NCBI GenBank assembly: GCA_002224055.1
Contig: AZLU01000118.1
Span: 41,955 to 96,858 of the forward strand
Length of the DNA: 54,904 bases
Direction: 5' to 3'
Source: Pezizomycotina sp. ARF18
Lineage: Eukaryota; Ascomycota
In this document: piece after piece, positions 37,231-48,212 of the stretch
Numbering within the stretch: the first letter of the stretch is position 1
How the letters are laid out: every line of letters begins with the position of its first letter
Notes under the pieces: generated by a model
Database searches by the model: none
Seen by the model: only the letters and a program-made list of their open reading frames with translations
Told to the model about the DNA's origin: nothing
Made by a program: the position numbers and the translations under genes

Positions 37231-37491
37231 CGTACCCCTTGCGAGGTTGCCTCTACCTATACCCTCTAGCGGTGCGGCAAAGGCCACTGCGAGGTCCCGG
37301 CGGAGGTAAGGGTAGAGCTAGATCTCGAGATATATAGCATGGTTAGCTATCGTTTCCGATTTCTTGCATCCGGAAATCATATGAGCATTTTTGCAGTTTT
37401 TCTGGGTCGCGCTCCTCTAACAGCTGTGATATTGCGATGTATGCCCGACATAAGGAGGGATTAGAGCGACCAAAATTTGTACGGGGTTTTC

Positions 37492-37518
37492 CAGGTCACG
37501 TGAATATCATGTGACCTG
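37492..37518. repeat. CACGTG-centred inverted repeat, copy 1
   Basis: CAGGTCACGTGA, spacer ATA, TCATGTGACCTG: 11 of 12 bp pair. The single mismatch is a C-to-T type difference. Confidence 0.8.
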
Positions 37519-37861
37519 AGTCATTGCGTCGGGCAAATCAGGGTGAGCGCCAGCGAACGCCTTCGTGTTCGTGTACCCGACTTTAAGAAGGGTTCCAGAA
37601 TTTCATAACAGGGTCATGCCAAGATCACGTGAAAATCACGGCACCATCCATATAATTTGCACGTGACTGATTAGGACGAGGCAATCAGGACGAGGCTAGA
37701 GTCATCTTGGGTGGGAGGGGGCAGGGCCCCCCTCTCCCCCTCGCTTGCAAACCTCTCTTTAGTAGCATTTCATTCCGCTATTAGTCCTAACGTCGGGCAC
37801 CTCATGGCGAGCCCCAGCGAGCGTATCGTGTACGGTGCATTGTCAATACGGCTTCATTTCT

Positions 37862-37882
37862 GTCACGTGAATATCATGTGAC
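37862..37882. repeat. CACGTG-centred inverted repeat, copy 2
   Basis: GTCACGTGA-ATA-TCATGTGAC repeats the core of the copy at 37492, including the same spacer and the same mismatch. A looser third relative lies at 37624-37645. Confidence 0.8.
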
Positions 37883-38255
37883 TTTGAAGAAAAAGAATTC
37901 TTTTTTCTTTCCTGTAAGTCACGTTTTAAGCGTCCCTTTGAAAAGCAATACTTTGTGCGTGTCCCACCTTTGGTCGCGTCTCCCCAAGGAAGAGGGGACG
38001 GAAATTTGTGGAAAAGAAATGACCTAAAAGAAAGAAAAGGAAACATTAGGGAATTTGACTTAACAAGTCAACACCGCCGCAGACCACCAACAACTTCCAT
38101 CTCATTCCCACTTCGCCTGCGTATCACTCCTATGATATCAGCATCGAAACCTCGGTTTGTTTATAGACACTTTCTCAGATCGGACCTAACGCTCGTTCCG
38201 TCACTCCTCCGGATACTCGTTTTCTCCTTCGTCGGATAGATAGTAAACAAGTGCA

Positions 38256-41200
38256 ATGTGGGTTCTGGAATGCGAAGGAGACCTACTAGCCAGTGAGTGA
38301 TCCGACGACATGCTTTCTCACCGGTTTAAACCAGACTGACAGGTTTTCATCGCTATGATAAGATAAAAGGCAATGGCTTTGCCCGGGACAAACGTACACG
38401 ATAGGCAGAACAGGACAAGGTGACAGTAAGCCCCGCCGAACCATTGCTTTTTGCCGGTCACGATACCTTATCGCAGAACCTACACTGAGATGATTATATT
38501 CCGCAGAAACGTCACACCCTATCGGCGGCAAATATTCCATGTCAAGAAAGCACCTCGTCATCGAAGTGAAACCTGTGAAGAGCGGATCCGGAGTACGTAC
38601 AGCAATAATCGCATTCAAAACCAAAGTCTTTTGTGATAGCTGTGGGTTGATACGGCATTAATGTTAATACTTGATTATACAGGTCAGCACCTTGCTTCGG
38701 TCGGAAGTGAGAGTTACGGATCACTCTAAGCACGGGACGATCTTGGACGACGGCGATAATATCAAAGGTTGCACTGTTACACTGACGCAGAAAGGCATAC
38801 GTTCGTCTTAGGGAGATGCCCCTACAAATTTGTGTACGTTCAAACCCCATCTCTCCTCGACCATACACTTTCTGTGGATAAGTGCGCTAGCTAAAGGGTT
38901 CCCACCTTCGACTTCTATTATAGTGTGAGCTGGCAACCGAAGATCTTTACGTTCTCGCTGTCGAAAGACCAAAGGCACCAAAAGGATACCTAGAACAATT
39001 TCAGAAAAAGGTGGAAAAGTATGACGTCAAGACCATCGACACTTCGTCTCCGATAAAACTACCCTCATCATCTCCGACAAGCGAAACACTTCAAAGAGTC
39101 TGATAGCTTTGGTGAACGGGCTACACTTCGTCCAGCACTCCTATATTGATGCGGTGGCCAGGGCCTGCGCTCGAGATCCCAAGGACCCCGAAGAGCATTC
39201 ATTGCTCGAACAGGACTACGACGGTAACTGGCCGGACCCCAAGGACTATCTGCCTCCGCCGGGGAAAGAGCCCATCAAGCGGGACCCTGCACTTTTCGGG
39301 CCCGACATGAGACGGAAAATGTATGATGGAGGGCTACACGGTCGTCGTCAGCGAGTCCGTTCAGAAGGATAACCTGATGGAGCCTGTATCGGAAGCCGGT
39401 GGGAAGCTTGTCTACAAGAAGGTTGAGGCGAATGTGACAACGCCGGAAGAGTTTGTTCGCGCGGCAGGGGGATCTGGAAAGCTGTGTATGTTCGGCCGCA
39501 AATCAATACTTTTAAGGGAAACGAGAAGTGGCTGCAGGATTTCGTCGTCAAGTGGAGAAAATGTAAGGACCACCAGCTAAGCTGCTACGATTTTCTCCGT
39601 CATTCAAGGGTTATTCGATCTAACGTAACGGCAGGATTGGATATCGTACGGCGGTCCAGAATGAATTTTTGGAAGCAATACTCATGATAGATATGGCATC
39701 GCTGAAGCGCCCTGCTTCCAAAAAGCAGCAAGTCATAACGATGAGGATGATGATGCTCAAATGGAGCTACTCACGCATCCTCCACCGTATGAACTATCTC
39801 AATGTCTAAATTTTGGCTAAGAAAATTACATTCCTGACCCATTTTGAACAGAACCGAAACGAAAACGAGCATCAGCTGCCAAAGGTAGGCTCCCAAATGC
39901 GCTCTTGATTAAATTTTTTTTTTCTTTCTTTTTTGTGATCTTTGAAACACTGATTGATCGTTTTGTAGTTGCTGAAGTTGTTCCTGAATCGCTCCTGAAC
40001 ATGAATGAAGATGTTGAAGAACTGCTCAGAAGGGGAGGCCCGCAAGATCACGCTCTAGTTCGGTAGATCTTGTTATTCACAAGCCACCCGAGCGTACGCG
40101 GACCCAGAAATCGCAGTTTACGCAGTCAAAGCCGTCGCAAGCGGTTTCAAGATTCGAAGATTCAGATGACGACTTCGAACCGCTTCCCCCACCGTCGACG
40201 TCTATGAGTATGGCTGCCACGCAGCGGAAGAACAACAACGGCAACAGGCATGTTAGTCAAGTCGCCTTGTAGATGAGATCGACGAGGAAGATGGAGATGA
40301 CGGCTCGGAAACCCAGACCCGCAATGGTACCCAGCGGCAGACTCGTAATAATATGCAGCGGCAGGTGTCGAATGTTTCTCAGATGGCTTCGTCGCTGAGG
40401 AAGCGTTTCAGCGCCGCAGATAGATGAGAGGAGGAAGAGGAACGGGAGGGCAACATCATTGAAAAGATATTGCCGGGTGCTGCTGCAATGAAGAAACGTC
40501 GCCTAGAAGAAGAGAAGAGCAGCAACTGGAAAGCGCGAAAGCAACGCACCACACTATCAAGGCTGAGCCGATGACGAAGATGTCGCCGAGGAGGTGGCTG
40601 TCACGAAGAAGCCAGCCACGCGAAGCAGGAAGAAGCTCCATAGAAGAGGATGAAGTTATCAAGGCTACAAAGCTGATTCGAGCGAGGGAGGAAGCTGAAG
40701 AAGTAGCGAAGAGAGCCGAGCCGCTGATAGAATGGTAACGATGAGTTAGCGGGACTTAAAAACTTGGCTCTCGTCGAGACATTCGAATTTTACCGAGAAC
40801 AACCAGACGAGCGAAGTGATGCTTACGGCGACGAAGGCTCCAGGTGGGATGAGAGGTGGAATGACGCAAGAATTTCAAGAAATTTCGAAGGAAGGATGGG
40901 GCACAAACACGAATGCGTCGCCTTGCCGCACCTCTCCTTGTTGAGCTAGTGGAACACAAAGCGAGGGACTTTGGTATTGGAGATGGTAAGATATTTGTTG
41001 TATTCCCAAAACTGCTATCAAATGTACTTAATCGATTATCTGAAAAGATTACTGGCTCGACAAAACAAGAAAAGGATGGAGAGCCTTCGCAACCTGAGGG
41101 CAACAGCCAGTTCATGGCCGGCAGCAACCCGGTCGTCGAAGCTCTTACCGTAGAATCCGACAGCGACTCCAAAGTTGACGAGCTGCGCTTCATAACCAAC

Positions 41201-41513
41201 AAGTCCCAGCCGAAAACTCAGGTTCCGAAGACTCAAACGCAAACCCAAAAGACGACGCAAAGGAACACGCAATCGCAATCGCAGCAGCTTTCTCTGCGCG
41301 GAGTACGAGAAGCACGCGGAGCACTACGTTGTTGCTGCTACGCAAGATACCCGGCGGCCTCGGGTGGTAGAAGCCAAATGGCTGGGAAGAGACGAAACCG
41401 CTGCCTCTGCTGCGCAGCCTAAAAAGAAGCAAAAGACTTCGATGAAAGGTTTCTTGGCAAAGAATGATGACAGTGAGGATGGCAGTGAAGATGAACTCAA
41501 GTTCAGATTCTAA
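38256..41513 (+). CDS. Nbs1/nibrin, MRE11-RAD50-NBS1 complex subunit (FHA-BRCT-BRCT)
   Basis: Nbs1 brings Mre11-Rad50 and Tel1/ATM to DNA double-strand breaks. The start at 38256 gives MWVLECEGDLLA. The FHA domain reads QWLCPGQTYTIGRTGQGDSK, then after a gap LLRSEVRVTDHSKHGTILDD, NIKGCTVTLTQKG and TFVLGRCPYKFVYV. BRCT1 has KTTLIISDKRNTSKSLIALV and NGLHFVQHSYIDAVARAC. The linker DYDGNWPDPKDYLPPPGKEP leads into BRCT2 (MEGYTVVVSESVQKDN...EAGGKLVYKKVEANVTTPEE). The C-terminal half has LPGAAAMKKRRLEEE, a WDERWN block followed by NFKKF (the Mre11-binding region), RDFGIGD and YWLDKTRK across an intron at about 40988-41049. The protein ends SMKGFLAKNDDSEDGSEDEL plus KFRF, matching the acidic-FxF tail used for Tel1 binding. 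At least eight frame changes occur. S. cerevisiae Xrs2 is the equivalent. Confidence 0.92.
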
Positions 41514-42193
41514 GGCAAAACGAGCTCAACCCGAAGTATAGGTAATAGCGCGGTACATTTGAACTAAATATTGCAGAATTACTGGTTTATTTTATTCATT
41601 TATCTGTTAATATCCGTAATCAGCCCCTTTTTTTCACCCTTCTTATATTGCTTTGCGGAACATTCTCGGATGTATTTGGTTGGCGTTGGATATTTGCATT
41701 ATTGTATTATTTTCCCTCCTATTACTTACCAAGTTCTTAAATTACGGGCTATAAATTTCGCCACGGTATAGATAAGTAGCTCTACTATTCTTTCACATAG
41801 GCGCAATTTGCTATAGTTTGAAGAGGTCTTTCGAAGTCTACATTGCCTATTGTTAATACATTAGCGTTCGGTTTAGATTCAGATCCTACTAACGAATAAA
41901 TGATCGCAAAACCTGTTGATTCCGGCAATCCAGAACACCTTTAGCCACCAAAAAATATTAAACCAATGATTGGTAAATAAACAAATACCGTATTTTCTAT
42001 AAATATCATGAACTAGTATTATAGTGATTAGTGGGGCTTTTTTTTGAAATGCATCTCGATCATCAATTTAGCTTTAGATTTTTTAAAAGCTGTATCGTCC
42101 AACCCGGTTTTTCCCACCTTTTCTTTCTTTATTTTCCGACGCCGAGCAACTGTGCTATCCAATCAGGAAAATTTAACACAGTTCAATGATGCG

Positions 42194-42517
42194 ATGTCAA
42201 GGATAGACAACATTGCTTCTGAACCATGCGCAATGGCCTCCAAAATTCCCTTTCTCACTCCGCTTCTGCAGTTGGGAAAACGGCCATGCGAATACGCTCA
42301 TAAGGAGGGTATCATCCACTTTCAAGATGAGCGAGACGTCGATCTTATCTTGCTTGGACACTCATTTGTCTGGCAAATGAAAATTTTCCACAAAACTTGG
42401 GGATTTTTGAAGATGGCTAGAGGTGTTTTTTCTCGCAGATTGTTCGATATGAAGGCTAAAGGTCTCCACATGGCGCCACTATTTTGGTCGCTGGGCAAGC
42501 TGAGGCGATTGCATTGA
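42194..42517 (+). CDS. unrecognised open frame, 107 codons
   Basis: From the ATG at 42194 the frame reads MSRIDNIASEPCAMASKIPF and continues with a moderately basic sequence (SFVWQMKIFHKTWGFLKMAR, GKLRRLH at the end). There is no signal peptide, membrane helix or known motif. It is intact in one frame, whereas known genes here are usually broken; this fits either a short gene that escaped indels or a chance open frame. Function unknown. Confidence 0.2.
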   Translation: MSRIDNIASEPCAMASKIPFLTPLLQLGKRPCEYAHKEGIIHFQDERDVDLILLGHSFVWQMKIFHKTWGFLKMARGVFSRRLFDMKAKGLHMAPLFWSLGKLRRLH

Positions 42518-42745
42518 GAGATGTAATAAATCCATGGCAATCCCTGGATCCAATTGCGAATTGAAGCTGCCTTGCTAAATTGTTTTGTCACCGTACCTAG
42601 CTTTCAGCCACCGTAAACGACCCTCTATATTTACAACCGCTCGAAATCGGTTCAACTGAGCATTCTACTGTGCTTTTCGGCGCCTCTATTCAAATACTTC
42701 CCTTGATAGAGCAATATATCATACCGATCAGACCACTAAAAAGTC

Positions 42746-42751
42746 TATAAA
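42746..42751 (+). promoter_or_regulatory. possible TATA box
   Basis: TATAAA lies 18 nt upstream of the ATG of the secreted cysteine-rich protein. This is too close for a classical TATA box unless the mRNA leader is very short, so the assignment is weak. Confidence 0.25.
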
Positions 42752-42763
42752 GGGATCAACAAT

Positions 42764-43040
42764 ATGGTGAAGGCAATGAATCTCCTGCAATTGCTCCTTC
42801 TTCTGGTTTCTATCACCTCAACTTCCCTCAATCATTATGATCACAACGGACGACGAAACAACATCTTCCAGCGGCCCGACGAGGAATAACGTGCCCGTGC
42901 CGTCCCAGTTTTCGTTTTGTCACGTCGACAGCGACTGCTGTGGTAATTTTTGCCACATCCGTACACAGATATGCATCGAACGGAAAGGCGGTGGCTCGGG
43001 ACTTCGAATTCAGGACGGCGAGTCACGGGAATCTGAGTAG
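42764..43040 (+). CDS. small secreted cysteine-rich protein
   Basis: The ATG at 42764 (context ACAAT-ATG-G) starts a signal peptide with a Leu-rich core (MVKAMNLLQLLLLLVSITST). One frame change between about 42805 and 42890 leads into a cysteine-rich segment with six-residue, adjacent, three-residue and six-residue spacings: C-x6-CC-x3-C-x6-C, then a Gly/Arg/Glu-rich tail ending at 43040. The pattern of two adjacent cysteines flanked by single ones resembles disulfide-knotted small proteins, although five cysteines leave one unpaired in the visible part. The mature chain would be about 70 residues. It could be an effector, an antimicrobial peptide or a cell-wall protein; the sequence does not decide. 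It stands alone between NBS1 and RTC5. Confidence 0.5.
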
Positions 43041-43873
43041 TAACGTCGAGATACTTACGAATTAATAAGGACGCATAAGAGCAAGACGAAGTGGAAAAAT
43101 AATATTTACACCCTGGTGTTAAGCTGCTTGCATAACGAGCTTCGGGTAATGGGAGTTGATATGTTTGGTTCTTAAGAGTTTCTAAGAAAGATCATGAAGA
43201 TTTGATGTATAAATATGAACGATATGAATTGTATTTCAGGTAGATATGAAAACCTCAGGACGAGAGAAAAAAAAAAAAAAGTAAAATAAGCAAAATCACG
43301 AAATATAATAAATAAATAATATGCCATAAACAAGGGAAACAGATGTATATAGAAATTGGGTCTTGAAAATATCATTATATACTTAAATAAGGATGTACAT
43401 AACATACGTATATCGCGATTTCCAGTAGTTTTTCCTTTGTTGGATTGAACTCCTTTTTTTTCTTTTCTTTTTTTTTTTTTTTTTAGGTTTCCCACGGTTT
43501 ATTAAAAAAACATGACGAGGCCGGAGGATCTAGAAAATGTAAAGGATAGGGAACTCTACTTTTACTCTTGCAAGCTTGCAAAATGGCCGAGAAAATGAAA
43601 ACGTAAAAGAAATCCTTCGAGGAGAAAAAAATAATGTTACTCGCGGTATAAAATAAATTAAAAAGGAATCACACCACTCCGCGATAATCTTTAAATGCTG
43701 TCGACGTTTCCACCGCCTACAAAGACGACGGCCATACAAGACAGAGCTCCAAATCCACGGCACCGGGATAGAGAAGTAGTACAGTAGTCCTAGATCCGAG
43801 TTTATTCTCGTTATCGATAAGAACAAGCAAGCCATTAAATATATATATATAGTATATAATTACCTACGACGTC
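43041..43873. other. intergenic region upstream of RTC5
   Basis: About 830 nt of AT-rich DNA with A-runs (43267-43280) and a T-run (43470-43484). A TA-repeat (tatatatatatagtatata) ends about 15 nt before the RTC5 start codon. No gene is seen. Confidence 0.5.
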
Positions 43874-45936
43874 ATGGGGAACCACGATTCAAAGGAGAGC
43901 CGGGGCGAGCTATCAGCAGGTAGGTGTTTCGTTCCCACTCTCGTAGTCACTGGTTCGGAGCCTTCGAGTTATAACAACTTTTTTTATTCTTAATAGAGTT
44001 CATCTCTAGCCAACTAGCAGCGCGCTTCTCCAAAAGATGCTTCACGAACATCGAGCTGTTCTCCTTCAAAGAGGTCTTCAAGTCCCTCGCGGAGCACAAG
44101 GACGGCGTGTACTACTGGAAAGAAGACACGTTGTGCCGCTTCCTGGAAATACCTGACGCGCTAGACGTCTGCGGGCTGATATTCCAGGCCGCGAGTTTCC
44201 TGGGAGCTTTCCCATTTTATCCGCCGCGCCAGTAATACTAAACTTTGAAGCCATGGTTAAAGTGGTCGCTATACTCACGGGGAAATATGCAGTAGCCGTG
44301 AAGGGGCAGCACGATCCTATCCATTTACTTTTCAGAGCGTTTTCGGAGTACGATAGGGGTGCCGGGGGAGGAGCCTACTTCGCCAACTTCGCCAACTTCG
44401 CCGATGGGAGATGCCGGAGGAGGAGGTTTTGCGATCGGCGGCGATTCGGAAGACGACGATGAAGATGAAATGGCACTTGCGGCGCTGGATGCGCTGGACG
44501 CTATAGAAGCTTTTAAGCATGCGGAAAAGTCGGACCACAAGTTCGTGCGGAGAATCAAGCTGGAGAACCTGACGAGGCTGCTAATGTTACTCATCCTCGT
44601 CGCACCGTTAGACCCCCAGGAGAGTTTAGCGGTACACGGGGAGCGCTGCTCGCTGAAGACGATAGGAGACCTACGGAGTACCGCAGAAGATATCACCAGA
44701 AGCATGACGATTGATGGTACGCCGGTTATTTTCCCGACGTTCGAGAGGAGCGTACGGCGAAACATGGTAAGTATTCACTACAAAGTATACATATACACAT
44801 ATACTAGTATTTCTTCGTCTAATCTAACATATCTACAAGCCGTACCTCTTCGACGGCCTCAGGCCTCTGTTCGAGCACATGCTCTTCAGCAAATCCCTCA
44901 ACCCGTCCCAAGCAGAAGCGAAAGACTGATAACAAACCTAAATTATTATCTCCCGCGGGTAACTTGATGAACCACAATACGATGTGCCAGCTATCATTTT
45001 TCCTCAAGGGCGACAACTCTGGAGGAAATTACGGCAGCTGTACGTAGGATCCGTAGCGGGGTTTTCGATGGGTAGTTTCGAGCAGAAAGTGTTCAACTGG
45101 CAGGCGCCGACCATTCTGCTAGTAGCAGGGTCTAGGATGCCGAACCTCCGGAGACGTCGAGGGAGAAGTCGTTCAACGAGACGTTGGCGCCGAAGCGGTA
45201 TCCCGACGGTATCGACGTTGACGACGGCCGGCTGGTTTTCGGAGCTTACATTCCGACGCCGTGGAAGAAGAGCGCGAAGGATTGCTTCGGGGACTCGAAG
45301 ACGAAGCTGTTCCAGCTGTCGCCTGTGCATGAAGTGTAAGTACACAAAGTCTCTCCCCCACACATCCATTGCCTAAACTCTTTTTTTACACGTATTTAAC
45401 CTATTTATACAAATTTAATTTAGCTTCGAAACTTCAAGCGTCCACACCGAATACTGCTACTTCAACCGTGACGCCGGCGTCGGTTTCGGCGCCCCAGTGC
45501 CCAAAACGCGACCGGGCGAGGCGACGCTGCACATGAACCTCGGACCGGTATCCTTAATCCTCGAAGATGGTCTAGAGTTCGGCGTGTTCACGCACTCCAT
45601 AGACGGCGGCGGAGCGTTCCACTGCTCGGACATACCGCATAGAAAGACGCACTGGCAGGATAGGTTCGAGATCGAGGAGCTGGAGGTTTGGGGTATCGGT
45701 GGGGATGCGGAGGCTGCGCTGCAGGCGAAGCAGTGGGCTTGGGAGGAGAGGGAGGCGATGGCGAGGAGGAACGTTAATTTGGGGGACGATCTTGAAGCTA
45801 ATAGGGTACGTAAGTCTACTAATTTGCCTTTCACGATGCACGATTCGCTGACAAGCAATATTTTTTTAATGCAATATAGGCTCTACTGGAAATGGCCGGA
45901 CTGATAGGCGGTAATAGAAGCGGTGGCAGTGTGTGA
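43874..45936 (+). CDS. RTC5: Rtc5-like TLDc-domain protein
   Basis: Exon 1 (43874-43919) encodes [15 protein letters not shown], with a Gly-2 and Ser-6 that fit an N-myristoylation signal. Exon 2 starts at 43997 with [20 protein letters not shown] and continues through [14 protein letters not shown] and [21 protein letters not shown] low-complexity linker follows ([18 protein letters not shown]). Exon 3 (from 44840) starts [20 protein letters not shown] and leads into the TLDc domain: [87 protein letters not shown], and [20 protein letters not shown]. The last exon encodes [17 protein letters not shown]. The yeast protein was named for a telomere-capping screen, and later work ties TLDc proteins to V-ATPase regulation. 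Frame breaks include a T4 run at 44215-44218. Confidence 0.93.
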
Positions 45937-46069
45937 TACTACATTAATAAGAACGGTTTAGAGACGAATTTAGGCGTTGGAACAGTGTAATCTAACTTCG
46001 GAACTTCATTTCACTCTTGGTTTAATATTTGCCCTCTACTATCTGGGAAAAACTTGCTCGGAGTTTCAT

Positions 46070-46108
<39 letters not shown>

Positions 46109-46336
46109 CTTTGTATTTGTATTGGGTTCATAGGGGAAAAATTTGAAAGTATGATGTTCATTACATACTTAAGAAAACAAAAATGGCGTTTTTAATAATG
46201 GATGCATTCTGACCCTTGAAAAATAACCTCCCATGCTTGTATAAATTCCTTTAGAAAGAAAAACAAGTGAAAAAAAAAAAAAAAAAAACTTTAAGGGTAT
46301 ATCATTCTTCCTCCCAATAATATATGTTCTTCTCCT
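45937..46336. other. convergent 3' intergenic region
   Basis: 400 nt between convergent RTC5 and the 68-residue gene, containing T32 (46072-46103) and A18 near 46272-46289. No gene is seen. Confidence 0.6.
46072..46103 (+). repeat. T32 homopolymer
   Basis: Thirty-two consecutive T residues about 135 nt past the RTC5 stop. Confidence 0.9.
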
Positions 46337-46760
46337 TTACTTAGGATGGCCGACGACGGGGCAGCTCTCCTTGTCCTCCGAGGAAGGGTGGAACTGCTGG
46401 ACCTTGTCCTCGTCGAGCTCGACGATAGCCTTATTCTTGCGTTCGACCTTGTATTTGCCGCTCTTTTATATAAAAAAAAAAAAGTATCAGCAAGGGGAAA
46501 TTATTTCTTAGTTAAGGGATGATTTTTAAAGGAGCTTACCTCAAAGCTCTTGATCAGGCCGACTTCCTCGCCGCCTCGCTGTTGGTGAAAGTAACGTGGG
46601 TTCCATCCTGTTTCCCGAAAAAGTTCAGTCATTAGATTTCAGGGATCATATGTTTTATGGAGCGGACGAGCGTGAAAGCGAAAGTTTCTCTGCCCGGCCG
46701 AGAACAAGCCTCGAAGGGGGCGTTTAGTTAAGAGTCGACGGTACTTACGGAGAGAGGCAT
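46337..46760 (-). CDS. small 68-residue protein with a 12-nt first exon
   Basis: Three exons fit standard splice sites: 46749-46760 (MPLS), 46540-46607 (DGTHVTFTNSEA... GLIKSFE) and 46337-46462 (SGKYKVERKNKAIVELDEDK, then VQQFHPSSEDKESCPVVGHP and a final K). The coding total is 206 nt. One base missing in a GG near 46568-46572 would make 207 nt, exactly 69 codons with the stop, which supports both the splicing and the indel. The protein is small, charged, without signal peptide or membrane helix. Lys/Glu-rich residues in the middle suggest a folded or RNA-binding-like beta segment, but I recognise no family. SYS1 is divergent, 1.45 kb away. Confidence 0.6.
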
Positions 46761-48212
46761 GTTGCTAAGAGTCTTTACTTGATTTGGAAGAAGCTTAAAG
46801 TAGAGGTTCTGTTGGAGATTTTTATACGAGATGGAGGCTTTGACTTTGCTTTCACGTTTGGTGAGAAGGAGGAAAGGAAAAAGAGAAAGAGAAAGAGACT
46901 CGTTAGCTCTGAGAAGGAGAAAGACAACAGAGTATTTATAGCTTTTTTTCGTCGCGAAAGGGAGGAATCCAAAGAAATACATTAAATGGCAGAATGGGCA
47001 AGGGAAGCAACTTGCAGGAACAGCCTTACTCTTTCCTTGCAGTTCTATACCTTCCAGGAAAGGTATGATATCAGGCAGGTGAAAGAAAAGGTGACAACAA
47101 AGGTGACAAGAACAACAACGAGCAGTTGCAGGATGTGCTTAGCTTTCACTTACTGAGAATGTGATTATCTTGCTTATCATTAAGATGCAAATGGTTGGAT
47201 ACCGTCGTCAGGGATGAGGAGGCCTAGGGTGCTCTTTGTTCCTTGCAAGTAAAAGCGGTGGAGATCATGCAAGCTATCGTATCACAGCGGCGTAATCCGT
47301 CGACAGTAGCGAAGAAGAGAGGCTTGTTGTCTAAGGCAAGATTTGAGTGGGGGATTATTTAAGTAGTATCTCTTCTGCATTCCGGCCTAGGCGAGCGCTT
47401 TGACTCGGCAAATGGACCACATGACCTGTGCTGTTTCTCCCCCAAAAAGGGTCGTGCAGTCCAGGCGATGCCTAATACGGTAATACACGCTTGGAGGTCG
47501 TGTTGTTTAACCAAAACCGGTATACAGCACGTGCTCTCCTCCGGAAAATACCGGTCTAGAAGCCTCAAAAGAAAAAAGGGGAATTCCTTTCTGCGTCTCG
47601 TATTATATATTAATATTCGGGGCATTATTAAGTATTACTTATCTGGTCACTCTTGGTGTTTTCTTCTCCCTTAGAAAGATCCTCCGGAGTTTCTTCCCTT
47701 TCCCCTGCGACATTGTAAACATTTTTAAATATATAGATTGATCTCTGGTCCCTGAAGAGCAAAGAAGAAGATGGCTGATATATTAAGATCAGTGTTATTA
47801 TTACCTGCCAGCCGTTAAAAATATACAGCTTGTCCCCTTTTATAGATTCTAGAGAAGCTGTTTTCATCTTTCGTCTTTTTTAATAGTCCATACTTATATT
47901 CATCTCCGTAAATCCTCCATTCATCAACCTGCCCGCTCTAATAATAGATATTTACTCTTTCATCAACGTAATAAATAATCCTTGCCTCGGTGGTTCTCTT
48001 CTTCCGCATCTTCCCGCACTAGCCGTGCTTTCCACGCCGCCTTTTCTCTTCAAAACATCCAACCTAACAACCTCCATCGTACCGTCATCTCCACCCAACG
48101 TCACCGGATCTTCAACTGGACTGAACTCTCTCCATCCCTCGCATCTCTTCCGACAAGCACAAAGGAAACCACTACTACCTGACCTACTATCGCGTACCAC
48201 ATACACTCAGCC
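46761..48212. other. divergent promoter region upstream of SYS1
   Basis: 1.45 kb with a purine-rich leader next to the 68-residue gene (46865-46900) and a pyrimidine-rich leader before SYS1. No gene is supported. Confidence 0.5.

Larger units (their letters stand above)
35252..38255. other. repeat-rich island between DUF7704 and NBS1 genes
   Basis: This 3 kb island holds a foldback element (35384-35673), a T-run ending in CAG (35674-35700), a coiled-coil coding fragment (36059-36254), an AT palindromic patch (36734-36800), a minisatellite (37120-37230) and three related CACGTG half-palindromes (37492-37882). No transposase or reverse-transcriptase motif is visible. Confidence 0.6.
41514..42763. 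other. NBS1 downstream region
   Basis: AT-rich 1.25 kb stretch. An uninterrupted but motif-free frame from an ATG at 42194 to 42517 is listed separately. Confidence 0.5.

Noticed and set aside
36892-37269. 125-codon frame over the minisatellite
   Set aside because: It begins with a non-ATG codon and its Ala/Ser/Pro-rich end is the translated minisatellite.
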